Shown here: in pieces, positions 16,706 to 26,249 of the stretch
Layout of the letters: every line of letters starts with the position of its first letter
Numbering within the stretch: the first letter of the stretch is position 1
Source: an uncultured Lachnospiraceae bacterium
Lineage (GTDB): Bacteria > Bacillota > Clostridia > Lachnospirales > Lachnospiraceae
Direction of reading: 5' to 3'
DNA length: 64,000 nt
NCBI GenBank assembly: GCA_910584205.1
Contig: CAJUAA010000010.1
Location: 30,716-94,715, forward strand
Notes under the pieces: model-generated
Seen by the model: the letters and a program-made list of their open reading frames with translations, nothing else
Databases searched by the model: none
What the model was told of the DNA's origin: nothing
Position numbers and translations under genes: made by a program

Positions 16706-18412
16706 TTAGTGAGAACAGAACTCCTCATTGTGAAGCAGCTTGTGCTCCTTACCCTTCAGGAAGCCTTCATACAGTGCAATCACAGTCGGGTTCTCATCAC
16801 ACTTCTTGATGACGGAGATATTGTCCGCATTGTAGATACCCGTGGTTCTTGCAGTCTTCGCCTTCAGGCCTTTCAGACGCGGCTGGCCTCCGCCCATGAC
16901 GCATCCGCGGCGGCACGCCATCACCTCGATGAGATGATATTCTTTCTCGCCGCTTCTCACCTGCTCCATGACGGTTCTTGCATTGGCAAGTCCGCTGACC
17001 ACGCAGATCTTCACATCCATTCCATCATAAGGAATCGTAAATTCACGAACGAAATCATCATCCCCGGTCTGGCGGACGCCGCACTCTGCGATACGGTCCA
17101 GAGTCGCTTTGTCATGTCCTTCCGTCAGTCTTCTGATGACTGCTTCCGTCACGCCGCCGGTCACACCAAAGATCACGCCGCCGCCGGAACCCAGGCCGAA
17201 CGGAATATCGGAAGCCTCCGACTCCAGGTCTGCAAAATCGATACCGGTGGTCTTGATCATTTGTACCAGCTCTGTGGTGGTGATGACGTAATCGGTATCC
17301 TGCTCGCCCTCGGTACGGCTGTTGGGACGTTTTGCCTCCATCTTCTTGGCCGTACACGGCATGAAGGACACCATGACCGTCTTCTTGTCCCCGCCGTTGG
17401 CGGGATCGCGGAAATATTCCTTCACCACTGCGGAGAGCATCCCCTGCGGGGAACGGCAGGTGGACACATTGTCCTTGAACTCTTCAAACTGATCGCCTAC
17501 AAACTTCACCCATGCCGGGCAGCAGGAAGTGAGAAGCGGTAATTTCCCGCCGTTCTTCACGCGGTCCAGGAACTCTGCGGATTCTTCCATGATCGTAAGG
17601 TCCGCGCTGAAGTTCGTATCATAAACCTCGTCAAAGCCCATTCTGTGAAGCACGCTGACGATTTTGCCCATGGTACTCTTGCCCTTGGGAAGCCCAAAAG
17701 CATCGCCGACTGCCACACGGACGGACGGAGCGATCTGAGCCACCACACGCACATTCGGATCTGCCAGCGCATCCCATACCGCATCCTTGTCATCCTTGAT
17801 GCTGATCGCACCAGTCGGACAGAAGACGCGGCACTGTCCGCAGTTCACGCACTCGGTAGTCGCGATCTCACGGTCAAACGCCGGCATAACCATGGCGTCA
17901 GATCCGCGGTGAGCAAATCCAAGAGCGCCTACGCCCTGCAGCTCGCTGCAGACACGCACACAGTTGCCGCAGAGAATACATTTGTTCGGATCGCGGACGA
18001 TGGAAGGCGAACTGAAGTCCAGCGGCTTCTCTTCCCGATAATTTTTGAAGCGGACTTCCGTCACGCCAAAGCGAAGCGCCAGCGCCTGCAGGTCGCAGTC
18101 ACCGCTCTTGACGCAGGTCGTACAGTCTCTGCAGTGAGCCGCCAGAAGCAGTTCGATGATCATCTTACGATACTTCTTCAGTTTTCCTGTGTTGGTAAAG
18201 ATCTCCATACCGTCACGGGGTTCCTCGGAGCAGGATGCGAACATCCTTCCTCTGCTGTCCTCCACCGTACACAGACGGCAGGCGCCGAAGGTGGAGAGCT
18301 CGGAGTGATAACAAAGAGTCGGAATGTCGATGCCGGCTTTACGGATAATAGACAGGACATTCTTCTCGTCGGTAAATTCTACCTTTCTACCATCTATTGT
18401 AATTGTTCCCAT
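16706..18412 (-). CDS. hydA: [FeFe] hydrogenase catalytic subunit HydA (trimeric NADH/ferredoxin type)
   Basis: This subunit makes H2 at the H-cluster, using electrons from NADH and reduced ferredoxin in the HydABC complex. The 568-residue protein has an N-terminal [2Fe-2S] domain (LCYHSELSTFGACRLCTVE), a His-Cys cluster site (HCRDCTTCVKSGDC), two [4Fe-4S] sites (CILCGNCVRVC and CVNCGQCRVFC), then the three H-cluster signatures: TSCCPAW, MPCTAKKMEA and MACRRGCVMGGGQP. All cluster Cys are present. It follows hydB by 11 bases and is the last gene of the operon. Electron bifurcation is inferred from the three-subunit arrangement. Maturation needs HydE, HydF and HydG; only HydG is in this window. 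Confidence 0.96.
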   Translation of the reverse strand: MGTITIDGRKVEFTDEKNVLSIIRKAGIDIPTLCYHSELSTFGACRLCTVEDSRGRMFASCSEEPRDGMEIFTNTGKLKKYRKMIIELLLAAHCRDCTTCVKSGDCDLQALALRFGVTEVRFKNYREEKPLDFSSPSIVRDPNKCILCGNCVRVCSELQGVGALGFAHRGSDAMVMPAFDREIATTECVNCGQCRVFCPTGAISIKDDKDAVWDALADPNVRVVAQIAPSVRVAVGDAFGLPKGKSTMGKIVSVLHRMGFDEVYDTNFSADLTIMEESAEFLDRVKNGGKLPLLTSCCPAWVKFVGDQFEEFKDNVSTCRSPQGMLSAVVKEYFRDPANGGDKKTVMVSFMPCTAKKMEAKRPNSRTEGEQDTDYVITTTELVQMIKTTGIDFADLESEASDIPFGLGSGGGVIFGVTGGVTEAVIRRLTEGHDKATLDRIAECGVRQTGDDDFVREFTIPYDGMDVKICVVSGLANARTVMEQVRSGEKEYHLIEVMACRRGCVMGGGQPRLKGLKAKTARTTGIYNADNISVIKKCDENPTVIALYEGFLKGKEHKLLHNEEFCSH

Positions 18413-18423
18413 ATCTGTCCTCC

Positions 18424-20310
18424 CTATTCCTCAATATAGATCGCGTCAAATGCGCAGTTGTCCTTACATGCGCCGCACTTGATACAAAGTTTCGGGTTGA
18501 TATGATAGCATTCCTTGCGGACGCCGGTGATCGCACCCACCGGACAGTTCTTCGCACACTTGCCGCAGCCTTTGCAGTACTCCGGATTGATGGCGAAACG
18601 GCGCATAGCCTGACAGACTTTCGCCGGACATTTCTTGTCCACGATATGCTGTACATATTCATCCCTGAAGGTTTTCAGCGTACTGATGACCGGAAGCGGC
18701 GCACTCTTGCCAAGGCCGCACAGAGCCATGCTGCGGATCATGTTCGCCAGCTCTTCCAGACGGTCCAGGTCTTCCATCTCGCCTTCGCCGGCTACGATCT
18801 TCTCCAGGATCTCCAGCATTCTCTTGGTCCCTTCACGGCACGGTACACATTTTCCGCAGGACTCTCTCTGGGTAAAGCTCATGAAGAAACGGGCAACTTC
18901 CACCATACAGGTATTGGTGTCCATAACGACCATACCGCCGGAACCGACGATGGCGTTGAACTTCTTCACGGAGTCAAAATCAAGAGGCTCATCCAGATGC
19001 TTCTCCGTCAGACATCCGCCGGACGGTCCGCCGATCTGCACCGCCTTGAACTCGGCGCCGTTCTTCAGACCGCCGCCGATATCGAAGATGATCTCCCGAA
19101 GGGTGCTTCCCATGGGCACCTCGATCAGACCTGTGTTCTCAATGGAACCGGTCAGGGAGAAGGTCTTCGTTCCCGGAGATCCTTCCGTACCGATGGTGCG
19201 GTACCAGTCTGCTCCCTGAAGGATGATCTTCGGAACGTTCGCATAAGTCTCCACGTTGTTCAGAACCGTCGGCTTCTCCCACAGGCCCTTCTCCACGGTA
19301 CGCGGCGGTTTCACACGCGGCATGCCTCTGTTGCCCTCGATGGAAGCAGTCAGAGCAGAACCCTCGCCGCAGACGAACGCGCCCGCGCCTCTGTTAATAT
19401 GTAAATGGAAGGAAAAATCAGTACCGAGAATGTTGTCGCCCAGCAGCCCTCTTTCCTCCAGCTGCGCAATGGCATGGCGGAGCCTCTTCACGGACATGGG
19501 ATACTCTGCACGCACATAGATATAACCGTCGGTAGACTCCACTGCGTAAGCCGCGATCATCATACCTTCGATCAGTTTGAACGGATCGCCTTCCATAACG
19601 GAACCGTCCATGAATGCTCCCGGATCGCCCTCGTCACCGTTACATACCACATAGCGGACTTTCTCTTTCTGTCTCGCCACCTGCTTCCATTTTCTGCCGC
19701 AGGGGAACCCGCCGCCTCCGCGTCCGCGCAGTCCGGAACGGTCTACTTCGTCGATGATCTCGTCCCTGCTCATGTCAAACATGGCCTTGGTCAGAGCCTC
19801 AAATCCGCCTGCCGCGATATACTCGTCCAGAGACTCCGCATCCACGCGTCCGCAGTTCTCCAGCACGATTCTGGTCTGTTTCGCCATAAACGGAATATCT
19901 TCCGGATGTTTGTAATGAACGTCTTTTTTCGTATAAAGAAGGCGTTCTACCACTTCACTGCCGAGAACAGTCTGCTCAAAGATTTCCTTGCAGTCTTCAA
20001 TCTGGACCTTCACATACTGAATGACCTCGTCTCCCTTCTGGATCCGGACCAGAGGGCCCAGCTCACAGAATCCCTGACATCCGGTCTTCTTTACACCCAC
20101 ATGTTCATGCTCTCCTTCATCATGGGGAGCAAAGTCCAGCACAATACCCGGAGCATCCTTGGTCAGAGTCAGAAATTCTTCATAGATCTTTGTGGATCCT
20201 GTTGCAATACAGCCGGTACCGGAACAGACAAGTATCCTGCAGTCATATGCCGCCACCTGTTCTCTGGCTGATTTACGCACCTGTAACAATTCTTCTTTGT
20301 TTTTAATCAT
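18424..20310 (-). CDS. hydB: Hydrogenase NADH-binding subunit HydB (NuoF-like)
   Basis: A 628-residue flavoprotein subunit. An N-terminal thioredoxin-like [2Fe-2S] region (VCSGTGCIATG, later GCQGFCELGP) precedes the NuoF core, with the NADH/FMN motifs GLRGRGGGGFPCGRKW and NGDEGDPGAFMD, GAGAFVCGEGSAL, and the [4Fe-4S] site ESCGKCVPCREGT. The C-terminus adds two ferredoxin-type clusters (CKGCGKCAKNC and CIKCGACKDNC). This fusion is typical of HydB of bifurcating hydrogenases. Its start codon shares one base with the hydC stop codon. Confidence 0.95.
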   Translation of the reverse strand: MIKNKEELLQVRKSAREQVAAYDCRILVCSGTGCIATGSTKIYEEFLTLTKDAPGIVLDFAPHDEGEHEHVGVKKTGCQGFCELGPLVRIQKGDEVIQYVKVQIEDCKEIFEQTVLGSEVVERLLYTKKDVHYKHPEDIPFMAKQTRIVLENCGRVDAESLDEYIAAGGFEALTKAMFDMSRDEIIDEVDRSGLRGRGGGGFPCGRKWKQVARQKEKVRYVVCNGDEGDPGAFMDGSVMEGDPFKLIEGMMIAAYAVESTDGYIYVRAEYPMSVKRLRHAIAQLEERGLLGDNILGTDFSFHLHINRGAGAFVCGEGSALTASIEGNRGMPRVKPPRTVEKGLWEKPTVLNNVETYANVPKIILQGADWYRTIGTEGSPGTKTFSLTGSIENTGLIEVPMGSTLREIIFDIGGGLKNGAEFKAVQIGGPSGGCLTEKHLDEPLDFDSVKKFNAIVGSGGMVVMDTNTCMVEVARFFMSFTQRESCGKCVPCREGTKRMLEILEKIVAGEGEMEDLDRLEELANMIRSMALCGLGKSAPLPVISTLKTFRDEYVQHIVDKKCPAKVCQAMRRFAINPEYCKGCGKCAKNCPVGAITGVRKECYHINPKLCIKCGACKDNCAFDAIYIEE

Positions 20311-20786
20311 CAGCCCTTACCTCTCAATTCTTCAATTACTGCAAGTGCCTTTTCCGGTGTCATGGAAGGATATACATCTTCGTTCACCATCATCGTCGGA
20401 GCAAGACCGCATGCGCCCAGACAGGATACTGTTTCTACAGTAAACATCATATCGTCTGTCGTATGTTTTTTCTTGCTGAGTCCCAGTTCCTTCCAGAGTG
20501 CTTCCAGCACCGGTGTGGATTTCCGGACGTGACAGGCTGTGCCGTCACATACCTTGATCACATATTTCCCCTTTGCCTCAAAAGAGAAGTTCTCATAGAA
20601 GGTAGCCACACTGTAGGCTTTTGCCTCCTTGATTCCGATCTCCTTTGCCACATAGGTCAGCAGCTCTCCCGGCAGATAGCGGTATTCCGCCTGGATGTCC
20701 TGCATGATTGGGATCAGTGAGCCTGCCTTGCGGCCATAGTGCTCAATGATCTCATCTGTCTTACGATAATAAGACTGATCCAGCAT
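20310..20786 (-). CDS. hydC: Hydrogenase [2Fe-2S] subunit HydC (NuoE-like)
   Basis: A 158-residue thioredoxin-like ferredoxin of the NuoE family that relays electrons between HydB and HydA. The cluster ligands are visible as CDGTACHV and SCLGACGLAP (four Cys in the C-x4-C...C-x3-C arrangement). The N-terminal helical domain (IIEHYGRKAGSLIPIMQDIQ) and YSVATFYENF are standard. AAGGAGG is eight bases from ATG. It is the first gene of hydCBA. Confidence 0.95.
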   Translation of the reverse strand: MLDQSYYRKTDEIIEHYGRKAGSLIPIMQDIQAEYRYLPGELLTYVAKEIGIKEAKAYSVATFYENFSFEAKGKYVIKVCDGTACHVRKSTPVLEALWKELGLSKKKHTTDDMMFTVETVSCLGACGLAPTMMVNEDVYPSMTPEKALAVIEELRGKG

Positions 20787-21121
20787 TCGTTTTTCCTCCT
20801 TGATTAAACTGTTTGTGCATGTTGCATAGTATCATTCTACTTAGCCAAATGACGCTACATACAATTTAACATTATTTTTGATTTCATGCAACAAAAAATT
20901 GTCTTATTATCACATATTTTTCTGCGGGACATATGGTTTTTGCTCTGTATGCCCCGCCATACCTCAGCCAAACCGGTTATTGTCATATTTTTCACATGCA
21001 AAGCACAGAACAGCGCATGGTTTTCGCGTATTTTCCTGGCAGAAACAGTTGTCATACAAAGCACGATGTGCTAAAATTGATATAAATTTTTCAAAATTCA
21101 CTGGACATTTGGAGAAAATGC
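20787..21121. other. Divergent regulatory gap between hydC and the hydrogenase regulator gene
   Basis: This 335-bp AT-rich gap holds no credible gene. It carries the promoter at 21049-21077 for the plus-strand genes. TTGTCATA followed by CAAAGCAC occurs twice (from about 20977 and from 21049), the second copy being the -35 region, which could be a regulator site. No convincing Rex-type palindrome was seen and no clear -35/-10 pair for hydC. Confidence 0.5.
21049..21077 (+). promoter_or_regulatory. Promoter of the hydrogenase regulator and hydG
   Basis: TTGTCA (21049-21054), 17-bp spacer, TAAAAT (21072-21077); GGAG at 21111 is the ribosome site of the first gene. Confidence 0.65.
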
Positions 21122-21394
21122 ATGGAAACGAGGATCGCACTGATCGGAATCATTGTTGAAAATATGGATTCCGTAGACCGGCTGAACGGACTTCTGCACG
21201 AGTATGGACGATATATCATCGGGCGGATGGGCATTCCCTACCGGGAGCGGAACGTAAATATTATCAGCGTCGCCGTGGATGCGCCGCAGGATGTGATCAG
21301 CGCGCTCTCCGGCAGCATCGGAAGGCTTCGTGGAATTTCCGCGAAGACCGTATACTCCAATGTGAAAAGCGGTGTTTCGCTGTCGTCTGACTAA
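21122..21394 (+). CDS. TM1266-family putative iron-only hydrogenase regulator
   Basis: A 90-residue ACT/NikR-like small protein: TRIALIGIIVENMDSVDRLN, then YIIGRMGIPYRERNVNIISV and a final region with LSGSIGRLRGISAKT. These are hallmarks of the TM1266 family, found next to [FeFe] hydrogenase genes and thought to be a regulator of the system. The length is normal. It is divergent from hydCBA and 157 bases upstream of hydG on the same strand, which fits its proposed role. Confidence 0.88.
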   Translation: METRIALIGIIVENMDSVDRLNGLLHEYGRYIIGRMGIPYRERNVNIISVAVDAPQDVISALSGSIGRLRGISAKTVYSNVKSGVSLSSD

Positions 21395-21551
21395 ACTGTG
21401 CGGATGGATGCCTGTCGCACGGATACGGTTCCGTGCGCCAGCCATACCCGCCGGTCAAAACGGCAGCATCACATACAACATCATACTGATCGGGAAGCCG
21501 GAAAACTTATGTCTGACCGCCTGACCGAAAAGAAAGGAGCGTACATAAAAC

Positions 21552-22973
21552 ATGTACAATGTAAAATCGTTAAAAGCAGAAGAATTTATCTCGGATGAAG
21601 AAATCCGGGAGACGCTTGCCTATGCGGACGCCAACAGGGAAAATCTGGAAGTGATTGACCGGATTCTCGCAAAAGCAAAGGAAGCCAAAGGCCTGACCCA
21701 CCGGGAAGCATCCGTGCTTCTGGCCTGTGAGATCCCGGAAAAGATCGACGAGATCTTTGCGCTGGCGGAACAGCTGAAGAAAGACTATTACGGCAACCGC
21801 ATCGTTTTATTTGCGCCTCTGTACCTGTCCAATTACTGCGTCAATGGCTGCGTCTACTGTCCTTATCATGCAAAAAACAAACATATTGCCAGAAAAAAAC
21901 TGACCCAGGAGGAAATCGTCAAAGAAGTCATGGCCCTGCAGGATATGGGACACAAGCGGCTGGCAATCGAAGCCGGCGAGGACCCTGTTAACAATCCCAT
22001 TGAATATATTCTGGAATGTATCCATACGATCTACAGTATCAAACACAAAAACGGCGCCATCCGCCGGGTCAATGTCAATATCGCGGCGACCACCGTGGAA
22101 AATTACCGGAAGCTGAAGGAGGCGGAGATCGGAACTTATATCCTGTTCCAGGAGACCTACCACAAGGAAAGCTATGAAAAACTGCATCCCACGGGCCCGA
22201 AGCATGATTATGCTTACCATACAGAGGCCATGGACCGCGCCATGGAAGGCGGGATCGACGACGTGGGGCTGGGCGTTTTGTTCGGACTGGAATTATACCG
22301 CTATGAATTTGCGGGGCTTTTGATGCATGCAGAACATCTGGAAGCCGTTCACGGCGTAGGACCGCATACCATCAGCGTTCCCCGGATCAAACATGCAGAT
22401 GACATCGACCCGTCCGCCTTTGACAACAGTATCAGTGACGATATTTTTGCAAAGATCTGCGCCCTGATCCGGATCTCCGTTCCTTACACCGGAATGATCA
22501 TCTCCACCAGAGAGAGCCAGGAAGTAAGAGAACGGGTACTGCCTCTGGGCGTCTCCCAGATCAGCGGCGCTTCCAGAACCAGCGTGGGCGGCTATGTGGA
22601 ACCGGAGACCGAGGAGGATGTGACCAGCGCACAGTTCGATGTAAGCGATCAGAGATCTCTGGACGAGGTGGTAAACTGGCTGATGCGTCTGGGCTATATC
22701 CCCAGCTTCTGTACCGCCTGTTACCGGGAAGGGCGGACCGGAGACCGTTTCATGTCCCTCTGCAAAAACATGCAGATCCTGAACTGCTGCCACCCCAACG
22801 CGCTCATGACACTGAAAGAATATCTGGAAGATTATGCCGGCGAGGATACCAGAAAGCTTGGCATGGAACTGATCGAGCGGGAACTTGAAAACATCCCCAA
22901 CCCCAAGGTAAAGCGAATCGCCGCAGCACATATCCATGATATCGCGGAGGGAAAGAGGGATTTCCGATTCTAA
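21552..22973 (+). CDS. hydG: [FeFe] hydrogenase maturase HydG (radical SAM tyrosine lyase)
   Basis: HydG cleaves tyrosine to supply CO and CN ligands for the H-cluster. The 473-residue protein has the radical SAM motif CVNGCVYC (C-x3-C-x2-C, about residues 95-102) and the C-terminal auxiliary-cluster motif C-x2-C-x22-C starting at CTACYREGR. The N-terminus MYNVKSLKAEEFISDEEI is typical. AAGGAG lies about 12 bases upstream, a rather long spacing. hydE and hydF are not in the window. Confidence 0.96.
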   Translation: MYNVKSLKAEEFISDEEIRETLAYADANRENLEVIDRILAKAKEAKGLTHREASVLLACEIPEKIDEIFALAEQLKKDYYGNRIVLFAPLYLSNYCVNGCVYCPYHAKNKHIARKKLTQEEIVKEVMALQDMGHKRLAIEAGEDPVNNPIEYILECIHTIYSIKHKNGAIRRVNVNIAATTVENYRKLKEAEIGTYILFQETYHKESYEKLHPTGPKHDYAYHTEAMDRAMEGGIDDVGLGVLFGLELYRYEFAGLLMHAEHLEAVHGVGPHTISVPRIKHADDIDPSAFDNSISDDIFAKICALIRISVPYTGMIISTRESQEVRERVLPLGVSQISGASRTSVGGYVEPETEEDVTSAQFDVSDQRSLDEVVNWLMRLGYIPSFCTACYREGRTGDRFMSLCKNMQILNCCHPNALMTLKEYLEDYAGEDTRKLGMELIERELENIPNPKVKRIAAAHIHDIAEGKRDFRF

Positions 22974-23020
22974 GGTGAAGGGAAAGATCTGTATCACGGG
23001 ATAATGAATGTATCACCAAA

Positions 23021-23048
23021 AGCGGAGCTGCCACCAAACAGCTCCGCT
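23021..23048 (+). terminator. Terminator after hydG
   Basis: AGCGGAGCTG, loop of 8, CAGCTCCGCT, followed by CTCTTATTCTTC. Its stem is similar to the hydABC terminator, and it also faces the convergent coiled-coil gene. Confidence 0.7.
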
Positions 23049-23068
23049 CTCTTATTCTTCCTGTATCC

Positions 23069-23440
23069 TTATGCAATCTCAAGACGATCCTTAATGCGTC
23101 TCACCTCATGCTCCAGGCTGAGAACCCGTAATTCTATTAAATCCCGCTCTTCTTTTGTTTCCAGTATCTGGTTCATCTTTCGACTCAGATCAAGATGGCC
23201 TTCACCAATGATATGGATCCCTTTTATCACTTCCTGTTCCAGCGTAAGTCTGATATCCGCAACATCCTTCTGTACAGTCTCTGAAGTTTTCTGAAGCTCT
23301 TCCACTTTCTGCTGCAGGCCTGTGATGTCCTTTCGCATCCCTTCCATCCCGCTCTGCAGGACTGTGATGTCCTTTCGCACAGGTTCCACAATCTTTACCA
23401 TAATTTCCGTAAACATCTCCAGATCTTTGGCATCTAACAT
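23069..23440 (-). CDS. Small coiled-coil protein of unknown function
   Basis: A 123-residue protein that is almost wholly a heptad coiled coil (DITVLQSGMEGMRKDITGLQ, KVEELQKTSETVQKDV, LRVLSLEHEVRRIKDRLEIA). No catalytic motif or membrane segment is seen. Two ATGs lie six bases apart; the second (23440) is chosen because AAGGAGG abuts the first and stands six bases from the second. It is convergent with hydG and probably a scaffold-type protein; similar short proteins are common and mostly uncharacterised in Lachnospiraceae. Confidence 0.7.
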   Translation of the reverse strand: MLDAKDLEMFTEIMVKIVEPVRKDITVLQSGMEGMRKDITGLQQKVEELQKTSETVQKDVADIRLTLEQEVIKGIHIIGEGHLDLSRKMNQILETKEERDLIELRVLSLEHEVRRIKDRLEIA

Positions 23441-23717
23441 GTACATCCTCCTTCCGTATCCTGTAACAGCAGCATTTGTTATGAGGACTCAACCGACTTT
23501 ATCTATCGTATCCATACACTTCTGATACATCTGGACAAACATTTGTATCATTGCATTCTCTTCACTGTCTTTCGTATCTGTCTATCCCCCTTCTTCCGAT
23601 CCTGTTCTTTCCGGTCTTCTCCTAAAAACGAATATACCACAAATCTCATACATAATCAATCCGTTTCAAAGAAATTTACTGTAAGTATTTTTATTAATTC
23701 CCAAACACACCTTCTTC
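23441..23717. other. Gene-free stretch upstream of the MATE gene
   Basis: No credible gene or RNA was found. On the minus strand there is a short open frame of about 30 codons ending near 23490, without a good ribosome site, possibly a decayed gene. The MATE promoter follows. Confidence 0.4.
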
Positions 23718-23746
23718 TTGACTTCCCGGGACTCCTTCCTTATAAT
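23718..23746 (+). promoter_or_regulatory. Promoter of the MATE exporter gene
   Basis: TTGACT (23718-23723), 17-bp spacer, TATAAT (23741-23746): a near-consensus vegetative promoter 37 bases before the ATG. Confidence 0.8.
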
Positions 23747-23783
23747 CAGTATCATTACGATTACGAAAGGATGAAACTCTGAC

Positions 23784-25124
23784 ATGGCACGAACAAGACA
23801 GATGACCAAAGGGCGGCCCGCTTCACTGATCTTCACATTTGCCCTTCCGCTGATGATCGGCAATGTATTTCAGCAGCTGTATACGGTCGTGGATACCATG
23901 GTGGTAGGGAAAGCGCTTGGCGTTCATGCGCTGGCCGCACTGGGCGCCGCTGACTGGATGAACTGGATGATGCTTGGAATCATCCAGGGACTGACTCAGG
24001 GCTTCGGAATCCTGATGGCGCAGCATTTCGGCGCAGGCAGAACAGAGGACCTGCGCAAAACCGTCGGTAATTCCGTGATTCTGGCGCTTTTGTCCTCCGT
24101 GGCGCTGCTCCTGTCCGGACAGGCCATCGCCCATCCGGTGCTGCTGCTTCTTCAGACTCCGGACGATATCCTTGGAAATGCTCTTCTGTATCTGCGCATC
24201 ATGTACCTGGGAATCCCCATCGTAATGGCATACAACCTGTCCGCCAGCGTTCTGCGTTCTCTCGGAGACGGTCGGACGCCTCTGTATGCCATGATCGTGG
24301 CAGCCGCTGTCAATATCATCCTGGATCTTTTCTTTGTTCTGGAACTGAGACTGGGTATCGAAGGCGCTGCCGCAGCCACCCTGATTGCCCAGATGGTGTC
24401 CTGTATCTTCTGTTTTTATCACATCCGCAGGATCGATCTGCTGTCCATGAACCGGTCAGATTTCCGGCTGGAGAAAGGCCTGCCGCTGCACCTGCTGCTT
24501 CTCGGCGCCCCCATGGCTTTCCAGAATGCCATCATCTCCATCGGCGGAATGATTGTACAGTTTGTAGTCAACGGTTTTGGAGTCATCTTTATCGCCGGTT
24601 TTACGGCTACCAACAAACTCTATGGAGTACTGGAGGTAGCGGCTACCTCCTACGGCTACGCCATGGTCACCTACACCGGCCAGAATCTGGGAGCGGGCAA
24701 GATCGAGCGCATCCGGAAGGGTACGCGCGCCGCCCTCCTGATCGCCCTGGCCACTTCCGTCGTGATTGCCGTCTGTATGCTGCTCGGCGGCAGGGGAATC
24801 CTCAGCTGTTTCATCTCCGGTACTCCGGAGGAATTCGAGCAGACCCTGCAGATCGCCGGTTATTATCTGTTCCTCATGAGTGTCTGCCTGCCCATCCTCT
24901 ATGTCCTGCATATTACCCGTTCGGTCATACAGGGTATGGGAAATACCGTTCTCCCCATGGCATCCGGCATCGCGGAATTTTTCATGCGGGCGGTAACCGC
25001 CATCCTTCTGCCCCGGCTGATCGGAGAAACCGGTATCTTTTATGCGGAAATCATGGCATGGACCGGCGCCGTCGTCATCCTGGCCATCAGTTATTTTATT
25101 GTTCTGAAAAAAGCGGCGGGATAA
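23784..25124 (+). CDS. MATE family efflux transporter
   Basis: A 446-residue inner-membrane protein with about 12 transmembrane helices in two similar halves. Family features: FALPLMIGNVFQQLYTVVDT near the N-terminus, ALGAADW, NIILDLFFVLELRLGIEGAA in the middle, and GQNLGAGKIERIRKG in the second half. MATE proteins expel drugs or metabolites in exchange for Na+ or H+; the substrate is unknown. It has its own strong promoter and a ribosome site AAAGGA. It converges on the small zinc-ribbon-like gene with only 3 bases between the stop codons. Confidence 0.93.
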   Translation: MARTRQMTKGRPASLIFTFALPLMIGNVFQQLYTVVDTMVVGKALGVHALAALGAADWMNWMMLGIIQGLTQGFGILMAQHFGAGRTEDLRKTVGNSVILALLSSVALLLSGQAIAHPVLLLLQTPDDILGNALLYLRIMYLGIPIVMAYNLSASVLRSLGDGRTPLYAMIVAAAVNIILDLFFVLELRLGIEGAAAATLIAQMVSCIFCFYHIRRIDLLSMNRSDFRLEKGLPLHLLLLGAPMAFQNAIISIGGMIVQFVVNGFGVIFIAGFTATNKLYGVLEVAATSYGYAMVTYTGQNLGAGKIERIRKGTRAALLIALATSVVIAVCMLLGGRGILSCFISGTPEEFEQTLQIAGYYLFLMSVCLPILYVLHITRSVIQGMGNTVLPMASGIAEFFMRAVTAILLPRLIGETGIFYAEIMAWTGAVVILAISYFIVLKKAAG

Positions 25125-25127
25125 TAT

Positions 25128-25514
25128 TTAACCCCGCCACTGATGGCAGTCCGGTTTTTCATCCTCCCACTCCGCCCACAGAAACCCTCTCCATGCTTCC
25201 CCTTCCACAGAGGTGAGAAGCCGTTTGTTGACTGTCCCTTCCGGGGCAAATGTATGGAGTTCTCCGGACAGGTCCTCCACATGAAGCCTTCCGCAGTGAG
25301 GACACTGATATAGATTCCGTCTCAGGCAGCGGAGCATCTTCTCCATAAAAATACGCTCCCACTGTTCCCCGGGGCAAAGACTTTCCTCCTTCACAAGCGC
25401 TTCTATTCCATCTACATAATCCTCCTCGTCCTGATTCGACAGGACAGATGCCTTAAAGGAAAGAAAATCGCTCGTATCGCTGATCCGGTATCCGCAGGTA
25501 CAGTAAAAATGCAT
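25128..25514 (-). CDS. Small protein with zinc-ribbon-like Cys pairs
   Basis: A 128-residue protein with an N-terminal CTCGYR and a central CPHCGRLHVEDL, which could form a zinc ribbon. A Trp-rich C-terminus (GFLWAEWEDEKP) follows. No family is recognised. It begins 9 bases after the Uma2 gene stop and is probably co-transcribed. Confidence 0.65.
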   Translation of the reverse strand: MHFYCTCGYRISDTSDFLSFKASVLSNQDEEDYVDGIEALVKEESLCPGEQWERIFMEKMLRCLRRNLYQCPHCGRLHVEDLSGELHTFAPEGTVNKRLLTSVEGEAWRGFLWAEWEDEKPDCHQWRG

Positions 25515-25523
25515 AGCTTCCCC

Positions 25524-26069
25524 TCATAACTTCATTTCTGAAAAATCAATCTCCAGGTCTTCATAGATACCGGCCTTCACGCAGCCGTTCAACGGACAGA
25601 ACAGCGGCGCTTCCTCATGCTCCAGATCATACACAATGATGTATTTTTTGTAAGGATCCACGATCCAGTATTCTCTGACGCCGGCTTCTTTGTATTCCGC
25701 CAGCTTTATATAATAGTCCATCCGTTTACTGGAAGGCGAAACAATCTCGATCACCCAGTCCGGCGCGCCATGGCATCCTCTGTCATCTACCTTTTCCCTG
25801 TCGCAGATGACCGACAGGTCCGGCTCCACATAAGTCCGGTCGTCATCCCGCAAAAATACGGCAAAGGGCGCAGGGAACACTTCGCAGTCTCCGTTATTTT
25901 TTCTGATATAGCTCCCGATCGTCCAGTCCAGAAAATGTACAATTCTCTGATGCGTAGACGTCGGCGGCGCCATCGCATGGATCTCGCCCCGAATCAGCTC
26001 TGCCCGCTCACCCGGGGGCAGGGCATAGATGTCGTCTACGGTATATCTTTTTTCTTTTAACAGCGGCAT
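25524..26069 (-). CDS. Uma2 family endonuclease-like protein
   Basis: A 181-residue PD-(D/E)XK-fold protein of the Uma2 family (formerly DUF820). Seen: YTVDDIYALPPGERAELIRG at the N-terminus, the metal-binding VEPDLSVIC and the core PDWVIEIVSPSSKRMDYYIKL, then YWIVDPYKK. Nuclease activity is predicted by fold; the biological role is unknown, and such genes multiply in genomes like mobile cargo. A longer frame to 26162 exists, but ATG at 26069 has AAGGAGG eight bases upstream. Confidence 0.88.
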   Translation of the reverse strand: MPLLKEKRYTVDDIYALPPGERAELIRGEIHAMAPPTSTHQRIVHFLDWTIGSYIRKNNGDCEVFPAPFAVFLRDDDRTYVEPDLSVICDREKVDDRGCHGAPDWVIEIVSPSSKRMDYYIKLAEYKEAGVREYWIVDPYKKYIIVYDLEHEEAPLFCPLNGCVKAGIYEDLEIDFSEMKL

Positions 26070-26203
26070 TCGCTTTCCCTCCTTCTCATTAGCAATATAA
26101 CATAAATCCGAACGTATTTCATCCCCTGTTTTCTTTTTTTCTCTTTCTCCCGTTTCTTTCACTTTCTCTTTCCGTTTTTTTATCTCCTTTCCTGCATGAC
26201 GAA

Positions 26204-26240
26204 ACAGGGCCGCCCGGAGCGCACCCCCGGACAGCCCTGT
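26204..26240 (-). terminator. Hairpin at the end of the gut locus
   Basis: ACAGGGC (26204-26210) pairs with GCCCTGT (26234-26240), with an inner CCGG pairing and a GC-rich loop; on the minus strand TTTCGTC follows. It lies 9 bases past the stop codon of the HPr-like gene. Confidence 0.5.
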
Positions 26241-26249
26241 CCCTTTCTG

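Noticed and set aside
20787..21121. Rex operator upstream of hydC
   Set aside because: Redox control of hydrogenase genes by Rex is common, but no TTGTGA-type palindrome with matching halves was found.
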